Positions 9,946-20,280 of a stretch of DNA of 20,558 nt are shown here, one piece after another. The notes under the pieces are model-generated. The model had not been told where the DNA came from. It saw only the letters and a list, made by a program, of their open reading frames with translations, and did not search any database. The stretch comes from Chromera velia. Taxonomy: Eukaryota > Sar > Chromeraceae. A program made the position numbers and the translations under genes. The stretch covers positions 4,370 to 24,927 of the forward strand of contig JAHBMJ010000089.1 of assembly GCA_018398765.1 (NCBI GenBank), written 5' to 3'. Numbering within the stretch: position 1 is the stretch's first letter; each line of letters begins with the position of its first letter.

Positions 9946-10838
9946 TTTCTCTCCTATGCGTAAGTGAAGCCTGTTTATTTAGTTAGTTTCACATCTGTCT
10001 TTCTTTCTCTTTCTCTTCTGTTCGGGACAGGCATGCCAGTAGTGAGCAAACAGTACATTTTTTTGAATGCTCCTTCCCTAACCCCTTGCAGGCTCATCCC
10101 CGGGAAGTCGCGCTCTTCTCACCACTCCTCCTCAGCCCAGCCGGCCCCCGTTCAGCCCTCTCAACCCAGATTCCCCGAGTGGGAGAGAGACGGCAAACTG
10201 AATGGGGGACCCGGGGGCCATCAGGAGAACACACCCACAACGCACATCCCCCAGACGCCAGTGGAAGGGAAGACTCCAGGAGCGACTCCCTGGGCAAGAG
10301 ACAAGAACTTTCCTGATGGTCAGCCATGCAAAAAGGCGGATGGAAAGGCGGGCTTTTCTGGGTTGTGACTGCTTGTACGCGCATTTCCCTGTCCCCGCCT
10401 TTCATGGTTCCATTTCCTCCTGGAGGAAAGAGAAAACGCACGCGCGCCCGTGTCTGTGAGAGAGAGTTTGCCTGGAGAGGCACCCTGCTTATCGAAGGTC
10501 CCGACGCCTGTCTGTCTCTCTTGTCTCTCTGTCTCTCTGTCTCTCTACCTGCCTGCCTGTCTGTTTGTCTGTCTGTCAGTCATAGAAGAAGAAACATATA
10601 GTCTGTCAGTCATGAAAGAGAGCAGGGAAAGAAATTATATAGTCTGTCTGTCTCTCCGTCTGCAGACACTGCCAGCAAGACGCCCTCAACCCTGAAAGTG
10701 CCTGGAGGGAAGACGCCTGCAGGGTCTCCGTCTGCCTCCCCCTCCAACGCCCAGATTGCCATGGGCAATTTCACACAGTCCAGAGGGGACAGTGAGCCTC
10801 TGACTCCCATCACACCGGCTCCCTGGAGACCTTCATGA
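6931..10838 (+). CDS. CAMK-like Ser/Thr protein kinase with DFD motif (10 exons)
   Basis: Exons: 6931-7194, 7345-7427, 7579-7639, 7902-8110, 8443-8529, 8890-9037, 9300-9380, 9773-9894, 10092-10318, 10666-10838. All introns are GT-AG and all phases join, giving 484 residues. Residues 1-60 are a Pro/Ser-rich leader. The kinase domain spans about 61-352: VAIK-type K101 (VKVIPKSK), helix C 116-128, hinge LVAEKLEGGELFD with gatekeeper Ala151, HRDVKPEN with D197, K199 and N202, DFD (225-227) instead of DFG, GTYGYLAPE with APE at 257-259, DMWS at 271-274, and a final DPRVRLA...HPW. The metal-binding Asp225 is kept. The usual GxGxxG loop near 68-80 is absent (GQTLEICQQAA), and N202 to D225 is longer than usual. 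The tail 353-484 is Ser/Pro/Thr-rich with no EF-hands, so this is not a classical CDPK. Residues suggest catalysis is possible; substrates are unknown. Confidence 0.9.
8226..8366 (+). repeat. Short direct repeats within kinase intron 4
   Basis: The 17-mer TGTTCCCCTCTGGCGTT occurs at 8226-8242 and 8350-8366, and TTCTCAGACT at 8271-8280 and 8296-8305. A second TGCAGGTACA (8329-8338) copies the true exon 5 acceptor context (8439-8448). Splicing at the earlier copy stays in phase at first but meets a TGA at 8422, before exon 5. Confidence 0.7.
9897..9942 (+). repeat. (TC)n microsatellite in kinase intron 8
   Basis: A pure CT dinucleotide run directly follows the GTCAGT donor of intron 8 (9895-10091). 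Confidence 0.95.
10506..10580 (+). repeat. TGTC/TCTC-rich tract in kinase intron 9
   Basis: Imperfect TGTC, TCTC and TGCC units lie inside intron 9 (10319-10665). The sense strand is pyrimidine-rich, like most introns in this window. Confidence 0.85.
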
Positions 10839-12900
10839 TAGATTGATCGGCGTGCGTGTGAATGGGCGTTTGACTGGAATGTTTTGGGGGGAAAGACTTA
10901 TTCAGTGTTTCTCCTTTCTTCCTGCTGTTGCCCAAACATAACAGACGTACCAATCCTTTCAAAGTCAGGCCTTGTCAGTCGGTCGGGGCCGGGATTTGCG
11001 ATTGTTTTGATGGTGTGGAGAACTTGACAGAGACAGATAAGAGACCACAGTTCGGATGGTAGAGTGAAGACAGGAGTGTGGGCAGAAATAGTAAGAAGAA
11101 TTGAGCTTACTCGGAAGAATGATCAGGAAGGTGAGAACCTCTGAAGTAAAAGAGGCGGAAAGGGGAGAGGGAGGGAAGTTTTGAGCATTTCTGTATTTGG
11201 TTTGCTATGAGGACATAGGTGTCCTGGCTCTCTTTTGTTCATTTGAATTGATGCGAACTCGAAAGTAGAAGCAGGGAATGGGGGGGCGGAAGGCAAAAGT
11301 ATGGGGGAGGGCAGGGAAGGAGAGGGAAGAGAAAGAAGTGGGTACCCACAGAATTCGCGCAAAGATAGAAGAAAGGGAAGTCTCCTGGTTGCACGCGAGA
11401 AGATGAAAGAAAGCCAAAAGGAGACTCTACGGCCTTGTTTGTCATTTTCTTACTGTCTCTCTGGCCGGCCGTGGCTACTCCCTCCACTCCTCTCCAGAGG
11501 AAACGAAAAGAAAGAGACTTCATGGTGCCTGTCTATCGCAAACAATAAGACTCACTCATGCAGTCACTGAATTCAGAAACCCGTACATAGAGCAGCAGGG
11601 GACACGTGGATGGGTTGGGGTTTTCCTTCCTTTCCAGAAGAAACGAAAGAGTAAAAGGGAGAGGACGAAACTCATGCATGCACACCAAGCAGAGTTCGTA
11701 CGTAAGAAAAAGGGACTGAAGGGAAGCAGGAGGTCCAAAAGCAGGTAAGAAGGGGAGAAGGAGTGAGTAAGAAGGAAAAGGTGATCAGCAAAAAATAGAG
11801 ATTTTTGTGTGTTGGGTCAGGCAGACAGCTTCTCTAACCACTCTTTTTCTCTTTCTGTCTGACATATCTTTCTCTCTCCTTCTTTGTCCCTTCTCCCTTC
11901 CCCCTCTTTGAGCCCGACAGGATCGAGCAGAAAGGGTCGCTCTGGGCGTACTGCAGGCATCATTAATTGAATTACTAATTAATCAGTGCGGTGGTTTTTA
12001 TTTATTCAAACCTCTATTCTTAGTTTTGTTTCCTTGTCTGCTTTCCGTCTGTTTGTATTGCTGCCTCGCCTACATCGCATCACAGATTCTCATTTCTCTT
12101 TATCCGTTTATTTTGTTCGTTGCTGCACGCTCTCTTGTCCTTAGTCGAAGGATTATTTTTCTTTTTCAGATTGCGATCGGGAGACCACCTCGCAAACCCG
12201 GCATCAAAAGAGACATAGAGAGAGCAGATATACGCATACGCATGAGTCACTGTTTGTATCCACACAGGCGAAAAGAAACTACACAGATCGAGAGCCCTAC
12301 TGTGTCGGGATGGAAGAGAATTCTCTCACGGCTCTCAAAAGAATGCGAGCGACCTAGAAAGAAAGGGGGTGAGAGTCCGCTAATGGTGATCTCCCCTCTT
12401 TTCTCCTTTCGAGCCTCCGAGAGTTGATTCAGTCTTTGGTCTTCTTTTCTTCTGTTGTTTTTTGTTTCTCCTCTAAGTACATGGGCACATTGCCGATGTG
12501 TTTCATGCTAAGCGTGACAGTGAGTGAAAGGGAAAGAGGGAAAAGGGGAGGGGGGGGAAGGTGGGTGTAGGTACGTGGTGGCGTGGCATGTTTGTTTGCT
12601 GCATTGTCTTTCCCTCTACCTGCGTGTGTGCTGCATGTTGCTGAAGTCCGTCTGGATCTGCTCAGGTCTGACCCACTAAATTGCATGTTCTTCTTCCTTC
12701 TGTCAAATCAGGGAAGTGCTGAGAATGCAAAACCCCAGTCCGAACTAATTCATTCCATCAGACAGACGACACACGAGGCAGAAATAGGTGCACTGCATGC
12801 ATTGTCTGAATCACTGCCTGTGCTCGACTGTGAACCCGTTTTTCGTATGTTTAATCGTCTGTAGTCCAATCTGACTGTTCCGGTGCAAGCAGAGAGACTG
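10839..12900. other. Intergenic region, no gene recognised
   Basis: It begins with the kinase 3' region. From about 11050 to 11760 the plus strand is purine-rich, then pyrimidine-rich at 11820-12100. Open frames here (for example 12026-12427 and 12583-12864) show no recognisable domain and no splice chain I could support. A 7-bp inverted repeat, ATTAATT and AATTAAT, lies at about 11963-11984. The G-rich run at about 12545-12570 could form a quadruplex. Confidence 0.5.
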
Positions 12901-13019
12901 AGAGAAAGCTTGCTTCACAATGAGTCTCAGAGAGAGAGAGACAGAGAAAGAGCGAAAAAGGGAGAGAAGGAAGGTGAATCATCGAATGTCGAATGTTCCT
13001 TTCCGTTCAACCGTTCGTA

Positions 13020-13105
13020 GACTCTCTCTCTCTCCCCCCCCCCCCCCNNNNNNNNNNNCTCTCTCTCCCTCTCTGTCTCTCTCTCTCTCCCTCTCTCTCT
13101 CTCTT
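13020..13105. repeat. CT/C tract containing an 11-N gap
   Basis: CT repeats pass into a run of C, then 11 unknown bases (13048-13058), then more CT repeats. The gap marks an unresolved low-complexity stretch in the assembly, so its true length is unknown. Confidence 0.95.
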
Positions 13106-13790
13106 CATATGCGTCGATGCCCTTTGTTTTGTCCTGGAGGGTCGCTCGGCAGGCCCCCGGAAGTGCACGGCAGAGAGAAGAACCGATCGTTCGAGGGGAT
13201 CTTAAGCATGCATGCTTCGCTTGATCAACCCGAGCTGAGGTGGGAGGAAATGCATCGGGACAAGGGCCATCAAAGTTTTTCAAAAGTTTCAGTCGAAGCT
13301 CAGCTCTACTCTTAAGAATTTGAGTTCGAAGTAAAAAGAAAAGAGGCGGTGTGAAGGGAAGACTCATGACAGGATGATCACCGCGTGTCTGTTTTTCGGT
13401 TGACTGCCTTGTCACCAGATACCGAAGAGCAGAGGGTAAGACGGACAATCAACGTCATGCACATAGTAGGTGTTCTTTTCGAGAACGTGACAAGAAGAAA
13501 TGATTAAAAAAGGAGACACAGATTCAAACAGCTCACAGCAGCAGGGAGTAAAAAGAGGAAGACGGATGGATTAAGAGATTGACTTAATTCAAAACACCTG
13601 CTGTGTCATCGCACCCTGATGGATCAAAGGCGAAAAGGGACGTGGCAAAAAGAGCAAACGGCTGCAAACATGATTTGCTTTAAGACTGCTTGACTGTTTA
13701 CAGAAAATCTGTGCATGCAGGGGGGGGGGTGAATGAAGAAATGATGGAGGCTCATCGAGCCTCACTGTCGCACTGGCAAACAAAGGAACA

Positions 13791-13979
13791 ATGGCTGCAG
13801 TGACTAAGCAGCCTCAGCCTACTATATATAAGTATGTTTCCAAGAAAGACAAGGAAATCTGAAAAGACTTCTCCTAGGACTTTGCTGCAGTCTTTGCACA
13901 ATATTGTTATACAATACGGTTATATAGGAGTTACTACCGGCCCCTTTTAGCCAGTAGCGAGTTACCGTCAGTTTGGTAA
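13791..13979 (+). pseudogene. Possible hAT transposase N-terminal fossil
   Basis: One plus frame from an ATG reads MAAVTKQPQPTIYKYVSKKD, then, after two in-frame stops (TGA, TAG), FAAVFAQYCYTIRLYRSYYR, PLLASSELPS, ending at TAA 13977. The order resembles the segment before the catalytic core of hAT transposases: Q-x-x-I-x-x-Y-F, then a helix, an F-R-x-V-E-like part, a LL pair and P-S. No catalytic core, terminal repeats or target duplication were found. The match is from family memory over about 60 residues and could be chance. Confidence 0.35.
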
Positions 13980-14660
13980 CCATGAGATGGTAACACCAGG
14001 TAACTATAGTGGACTTGAAGGCCTGTACCACTACCATAGTAATTTAAGGAAAAACTCTGGTAAAAACAGTTGGCTAGACTTAGACAGTTGGCAGTTGTAG
14101 GCTAGGTTGTAAGCAGTTGCTAAACCTATTATCATTTCAAAGCCTGACCACTTAACTCACTAGCAATTTAAAGCCCTGAAATATTAGATTATACTTATAA
14201 ATAATATAGGCTATACATAATAATATTGTAGTTATAGTTCAGTACTAGGTTCAGTCATAAAATAATAAACAGTGAGTTTTACTAGAATGAACTTTTAATG
14301 AATATCAGACATTGTCAGTCTAAAATTGGGTTTGTAGGTTGAGTTTGACTCAGAATGTCGCCAAATCTGCCTGTTTTTAGCTACCACAACTACCATCAGA
14401 ACACTGCTACCGTAACCATAAAATTGGTAACCAGGCGGCCCAGCATCCACCTAGTATAACCGTCCTACTTTCGTTAAATACTCTAGAATACCCCTAATTA
14501 ACCTAGCTGCTAACCGTAGTACTATGTAAAATCATGATAACTTGCATAAATCCTAGCTTGAATCCTGTTATATGTTTCTACTATACTACAATAGTTATAG
14601 ACAAGTTTCAAAATTAAAATCAAAGTACTAAATAAAGTATTATTGCATGCTGTGATGAAG
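13980..14660. other. AT-rich block unlike its surroundings
   Basis: Stops crowd every frame, and the words GGTAAC/GTTACC recur between 13960 and 14010 and again near 14410-14440. The pyrimidine tracts and microsatellites typical of the flanks are missing. It is probably old mobile-element DNA following the hAT-like fragment, but this is inference. Confidence 0.4.
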
Positions 14661-15119
14661 CACACACACTATTTGAGCATCACAATCAGTGCACGGACAG
14701 CCAACGCTAGTAGTCGACGCTTTGCGGAGACAAAAAGCTGACTGAGATTGTGTGAAGACATTCAAAGTGTATAGCTCTAAGCTTTGGCGAGGACCTATAC
14801 CCGGAACGCCCCTCATTCTCTCCCTCTTTCAGGTTTCCTCCCTCTGGATGATTGTCTGCCCTCTTTTTTCTCTGCCCCTGCCCTTTCATGTTAAACTAAT
14901 TCAAATCGTACCCACATGTCTTACCAATCTCGTTATCTCTGTTTCTCCTACGCTAGCTCCTACGGCATCTACACGCAGGCACACACAAAAAGACGAAGGG
15001 GGGGGGGAGGAGAGGGAAGGCTTCACAGGTATGGAGAGACGATGTATTCTGTTTAATTTTGATGCCTGAATTTTGTGTATACATGCATGCATTCTGCAAG
15101 ATGTCTCTGAGAGTTTACT

Positions 15120-15543
15120 TACTTCACTCTGTTTTCATCCCCCCTCTCATTTCTCGACGCCACTCTTCTCTCTTTCATCCTTCTGGGCCCGGCTCCGTCT
15201 TAAACTTGCTGACTCTTTCAGTCTCGTTACCTTTGCATTGCTTCTCTTCACTCCGCTTTGGTTTCCCCCGGTTTCTTTTCATTCATTCTTCCTTCATGTC
15301 TTCTTCTTCCGTTCTCCTTTCTTCATTCACTCTCTCCCTCCCTCTCTCCCTCCCTCCCTCCCTTTAAATTTTGCTCCTTCTATTCTCTGACTTCCTAGTG
15401 GACCACTCTGTTTTTTTATTTTTGTTTTGCTCTTCTTTTTCCCTTTGCCCCCCTTTCATTTCATTCTCAACACCTCCTTGTTCAGTCATTTCGTCCCATT
15501 CTATTTTATTTCATTTCATTTCTTTCCACTCATACACATGCAG
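15120..15543 (+). other. Long pyrimidine-rich tract ending in a splice-acceptor-like CAG
   Basis: About 420 bp of T/C-rich DNA with CCCT/CTCC repeats at 15337-15364 ends in ACACATGCAG at 15543. The open frame after it reads YSGFEGCSLNRAYELTMLDG. This matches the style of confirmed introns in the kinase gene, so an exon could start at 15544, but no matching donor or partner exon was found. Confidence 0.25.
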
Positions 15544-15654
15544 GTACAGTGGCTTTGAGGGCTGCTCTCTCAATCGTGCATATGAGTTGACGATGCTGGA
15601 TGGCCAAGGATGTTTTTTCTTGCACCTTCTGGCACTGTTCTGCTCCATTCCGCA

Positions 15655-16003
15655 CACTTTGACGCGCACACTCACATACGTGTACACACGCTCACACACA
15701 CTCTATCACAGAAGCTCACCCTAACGTGCGCGCACACATACATGCAAACACACACACACACATACACACACACACACACACATACACACATACACACATA
15801 CACACACACACACACATACACACACACAAACACAAACACACACGCACACGCACACACATACACACGCACACACACATACACATACATACACATGCACACA
15901 CATACATACACACACATACACACATACACACACACACATACACACATATACACATACACACATACACAAACACACACACACACATACACATACACATACA
16001 CAT

Positions 16004-16051
<48 letters not shown>

Positions 16052-16120
16052 ACACACATACACACAAACGCAAACACACACGCACACATGCACACACATG
16101 CGCACGCGCATGCACACGTA
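15655..16120. repeat. Long (CA)n array with TA and CG variants
   Basis: About 460 bp of CACA with regular CATA, and later CGCA and TGCA, interruptions. Translated His-Thr and Cys-Val frames of up to about 200 residues are artefacts. Confidence 0.97.
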
Positions 16121-16145
16121 CTCAATCAATCAATCAATCAATCAA
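16121..16145. repeat. (TCAA)n microsatellite
   Basis: About six CAAT tetranucleotide units follow the CA array directly. Confidence 0.95.
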
Positions 16146-16484
16146 AATTTCGTCTGCTGCTTTCTTGGAGGGTTGAGCAAAATGCGTCTTCTTTCTTTTT
16201 TGTTCTCTCTGCACGTCTACCAGTCCTCCGTTCCTCGGACGTCCATGTACTTTCATAAAAAAGCGTGTCCTTCGTTTACGCAAAAGCAGAGAGCACAAAA
16301 TCAATCAAGTGTCAGTTGATGAATCAATGTACATGACTGCACCTCCGATGAAGATTTGTAGGTTCAAAACAAGGGAGGGGACAGTATAACGTCTCATGCA
16401 TTTGTTTCATTCAAAGCAGGTCTGACAGAGTGAGTAGCTGGACGCACATAAAGACTGCATATGCAAACGCGGACGGAGACTCAC

Positions 16485-17488
16485 CATGCAGCTGTCAAAA
16501 CTTTTTAGTCTGTTGGTCGGATCGCCGGAACTTGATTGTGCTGCCGCCTTGATGGGAAGGCAGAATGGAGATGACCATGCCGCCGTCTTTAATTGTCTGC
16601 AAACATTCTGGATCGATGCAAACCACGCCGGTCCCTACACGCCCCTCGCAGCGAAACGCTGGGCTCCTCCCCTCCCCTCCTACCCCTTGTTTGCTTATCT
16701 TGCATCATGCAGCTTCCTTTAGGTTGAGGGAGCTTTGAACGCAAAGAGAAGTCGGGGGAAACAGAGACTGCATGCATGCTGCAATGATGATGATGATGAG
16801 CCATGGCGCTTGAGCAGGTTCTTTTGGAAAGATCTCTTGCCTTATCATCAAATCTAGACACCAAGTGCACGACGGACATGCACCTAGACGCAGAATTTAT
16901 TCACAGAGAGAAGACCGCACAGACGTTGACATTGGATGGTATTTCTGTACCTAATTCAACCCCTGCATGCCCTTGCCGGCCTCAAAATGTGTCCATACCT
17001 GGACTATCCAGTGAACTTTGCCGATCTACAATGAAGCTGAGATAGCAAGCTCTTGCCAACAAATGCCTCCCTCTGTGGAGCTCTCTCCTTACCTCTCTCG
17101 CAGCCGTCACTTCTGCCTTTCTAGGCATTGCTTCGTCATACTTGTATGAGTGTATGCTTGTGTCTGCGCTCAGCTCATTGTTGTATACTTGATGAGACAC
17201 GACAAGACCAGAGACAGACAGAGCAAAGGAAAGATCGGAAGAGGGGAAGAAATGAAAGTAGTCAAAGACGCAGAAAAGGAGATATGAACCCACCATGCAG
17301 AGCGAGAATAAGCGCCACCTGAAACAGACAGAAGAGGGTGCCACCCACGCTGATTTTGACCAGGTTCTTTTCGTCCTAACGGCGAGTTGCAGAGAGTTGC
17401 AATGTCTATGTGAGAGCAAGAAAAGTGCCAAGGTGCGAAGCAGCTGTATATTGTGAGTTACCTTTGGCACGTATCCTGCTCTTGTCAG
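16485..17488 (-). other. Possible small-exon gene fragments
   Basis: Three minus-strand segments join in phase: 17488-17462 (LTRAGYVPK, donor GTAACT), 17375-17294 (DEKNLVKISVGGT then the hydrophobic LFCLFQVALILALH, donor GTGGGT) and 17163-17093 (SYKYDEAMPRKAEVTAARE, donor GTAAGG). The sequence between the second and third is pyrimidine-rich in sense, like the confirmed introns. Another exon-like stretch, 16596-16485, lies between TTTGCAG and GTGAGT. I recognise no family and found neither start nor stop, and the chain could be chance. Confidence 0.25.
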
Positions 17489-17639
17489 CTATTTCAGCCA
17501 TGCCGATAAGCTAGAAAAAGTGCCCAATGAGGACAGGAAGGCTCTGCGGATCGAGCTCTATCCTTCCACGATCAGTTCAATACACTTCAAAGAGACTGCG
17601 TGAGAGAAGTGTGAACTTCACGGCACTTGTACAAATAGA

Positions 17640-18210
17640 ATGTATGAGATCAAGTCGAGATCATCACCCCGAAGGTGACCCTAAAAAAGGGGGGGGTGGG
17701 GTCCCCTCAGGGGGGGGGGACAGCAAATTAGAGGGCCTGACACACAAAGAGCACGACAGAGGCCACAAGGGGCTTTACTACCCACCGCCTTCGGCACTGC
17801 AGCACCTAGCCACCCACCACTACACCCACCATATCGTAAAGCAATGTGCCACAATTCTATGCATGCATGCACGCCCCTTTCGAACAAGCAAGTCGACGGC
17901 CCGTTCCCCTCCTCCGAAGATACGCACGAATCAAGATGCACTCAAGGCTTGCTCACAAGACCCACAACACCATGCAGCTCCTGTTTGCACACCGGACCAC
18001 CGACCGCCTCCAGCTTCCACAAACTGCAGCCGTTACATGCTGCCACCGCCTACAGATGCAGCTTGCCTCGATCTATACCTCCATTCACTCGCGAATCCGG
18101 CCTCTCCTCAAGGCCGCATCCACCATAAACACAGCCCGCCGGCCGTTCTATCACAGCCCCTTCGAAGTTGGGAGAGGAGAGGTGAGAAGAGACTGTCCCA
18201 CTCCAGACCG
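17640..18210. other. GC-rich stretch before the satellite, no gene supported
   Basis: Open frames exist on both strands, including one of 241 codons (17527-18252, plus) that runs into the satellite, but none shows a domain. A G-rich palindromic patch at 17691-17720 (G8-T-G4-TCCCCTCA-G9) could form a hairpin or quadruplex. Confidence 0.35.
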
Positions 18211-18213
18211 TTT

Positions 18214-19303
18214 GCATTGGATGAATGGATGGATGAATGGATGAATGAATGAATGGATGGATGAATGGATGAATGAGTGGAAGGATGAATGGATGAATGG
18301 ATGAACGGATGAATGAATGAATGAATGAACGAATAGATAGATGGATAAATGATCGAATGAATGAAAGCGTGAAGGGATGGATGGATGAATGGACGAATGG
18401 ATGAATGGATGGATGAATAAATGAAATTTTAAAATGAATGAATGAATGAATGAATGAATGGATGCATGGATGAACGGATGAATGGATGAATGAATGAATG
18501 ACTGAATGAATGGATGGATGGAGATATGGATGAACGGATGAATGGATGAATGAATGCGTGAATGAGAGAATGAATGAATGAATAAATGAATAAATGAATG
18601 AATGACTGAATGAATGGATGGGTGGATGAATGGATGGATGAATGAATGAATGAATGAATGAATGGATGCATGGATGAACGGATGAATGGATGAATGAATG
18701 AATGACTGAATGAATGGATGGATGGAGATATGGATGAACGGATGAATGGATGAATGAATGCGTGAATGAGAGAATGAATGAATGAATGAATGAATGAATG
18801 AATAAATGAATAAATGAATGAATGACTGAATGAATGGATGGGTGGATGAATGGATGAATGAATGGAAGGGTGAATGGATGAATGAACGAATGAATGAATG
18901 AATGAATGAATGAGTGAATAGATGGATGAATGAATGAATGGATAGATGGATGAATAGATGAATGAATGAATGAATGAATGAATGAATGAATGAATGAATG
19001 AATGAATGAATGAATGAATGAATAATGAATGAATGAATGGATGGCTGAATGGATGGATGAATGGACGAATGGATGAATGGATGGATGGATGGACAAATAG
19101 ATGAATGAATGGATGAATAGATGAATGAATAAATTAGAATAAATGAACAAATGAATAAATGAATAAATGAATGAACAAATGAATGGACGAATGAATGAAT
19201 GAATGAATGAATGAATGAATAAAGGAAGGAAGGAAGGAAGGAAGGAAGGAAAGAAGCAAGGAATGAATGGATGGATGGATGGATGGATGGATGGATAGAT
19301 GAT
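18214..19303. repeat. GAAT/GGAT-type tetranucleotide satellite, block 1
   Basis: About 1.1 kb of GAAT, GGAT and AAAT units mixed in varying order, with a GGAA run at about 19223-19250. Because ATTC-type repeats contain no stop in any frame on the minus strand, frames of up to 407 codons (Ser-Phe-Ile-His repeats) appear. They are not genes. Confidence 0.97.
18433..18860. repeat. Nested tandem duplication of about 204-220 bp inside the satellite
   Basis: Variant landmarks recur in order: GATGCATGGA at 18461 and 18665, GAGATATGGA at 18521 and 18725, and GGGTGG at 18620 and 18840. The spacing is 204 bp for the first two and 220 bp for the last, where extra GAAT units were added in the second copy. 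Confidence 0.85.
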
Positions 19304-19420
19304 GGCACTGGACCTGACTGGACCGCTCTCCCCGGACCTCTTTGACTAGACCGCTCACATAAGACCGCTTTCACTGGACCATAGTGACTCTGACTGGCCC
19401 ACTTTGTAGGGACCGCCCTG
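19304..19420. repeat. Interspersed GACTGGACC unit, copy 1
   Basis: A stretch without GAAT units that begins GGCACTGGACCTGACTGGAC and ends in GTAGGGACCGCC. Inside it, GACTGGACCGCT-like words repeat. Related copies lie at 19602 and 20165. Confidence 0.9.
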
Positions 19421-19601
19421 ACTAAATCAACCTTCTTGTTTCGTTAGAGAAGACGAAGATAAATGCGATGAATAAATAAATGGATGAATCTCATTGACTG
19501 AGTGAATAAATCGATGTCATTAATTGAATGGATGAATGAGTGAATGGGTGAATGGGCGAATGGATGAATGAGTGAATGGATGGATAGCTGGATGGATAGA
19601 T
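19421..19601. repeat. Satellite block 2, degenerate
   Basis: About 30 bp of unique sequence, then GAATAAAT/GGAT units that are more diverged than block 1. Confidence 0.8.
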
Positions 19602-19699
19602 GGCACTAGACCTGACTGGACCGCTTTCCCCGGACTATCTGACCGCTTTCAATAGACCACAATGACTCTGACTGGCCGCTAAGCCTTGTAGGGCGGTAA
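19602..19699. repeat. Interspersed GACTGGACC unit, copy 2 (shorter)
   Basis: It begins GGCACTAGACCTGACTGGAC and ends GTAGGGCGGTAA. It lacks about 20 bp of the middle found in copies 1 and 3. Confidence 0.9.
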
Positions 19700-20164
19700 T
19701 GAATGAATGAATGAATGAATGAATGAAAGAATGAATGATCGAATGAATGACTGAGTGAAGGAATGAATGAATGAATTTTAATGAATTAATGAATGAATGA
19801 ATGGATGAATAAATGGATGGATGGAGGCATGGATGAATGGATGAATGAATGGAAGGGTGAATGGATGTCATTGAATGGATGAATGAATGAATGAACGAAT
19901 GACTGAATAAATAGACGAATGAATGAATGAATGAATGAATGAATGAATAAATGAATGAATGAATGAATGAATAAATGGACGAATGAATGAATGAATGAAT
20001 GAATGAATGAATAAATGAATGAATGAATGAATGAATGAATGAATGAATGAATGTCATTGAATGAAATTCAATGAATGAATGAATGAATGAATGAATGAAT
20101 AGATGGATGGATGGATGGATGGATGGATGGATAGATGGATGGATAGATAGATGGATGGATGGAT
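19700..20164. repeat. GAAT/GGAT-type satellite, block 3
   Basis: Mostly long GAAT runs, with GGAT at the right end just before the next interspersed unit. Block 1 also ends in GGAT before its unit. Confidence 0.97.
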
Positions 20165-20280
20165 GGCACCGGACTTGACTGGATTGCTCTCCCCGGACCA
20201 CTTTGACTAGACCGTTCCCACAGGACTGCTCTTACTGGACCACAGTGACTCAGACTGGCCCGGTGGTTATAGGGCGGTAA
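20165..20280. repeat. Interspersed GACTGGACC unit, copy 3
   Basis: It begins GGCACCGGACTTGACTGGAT and ends TATAGGGCGGTAA, followed at once by TGAATGGATGAA. The length is close to copy 1. Confidence 0.9.

Noticed and set aside
6931-10838. Classical calcium-dependent protein kinase (CDPK)
   Set aside because: No EF-hand loop in the spliced tail, which is Ser/Pro/Thr-rich, so calcium control is not supported.
15672-16319. His-Thr and Cys-Val open frames of up to 197 codons
   Set aside because: Translation of a CA array.
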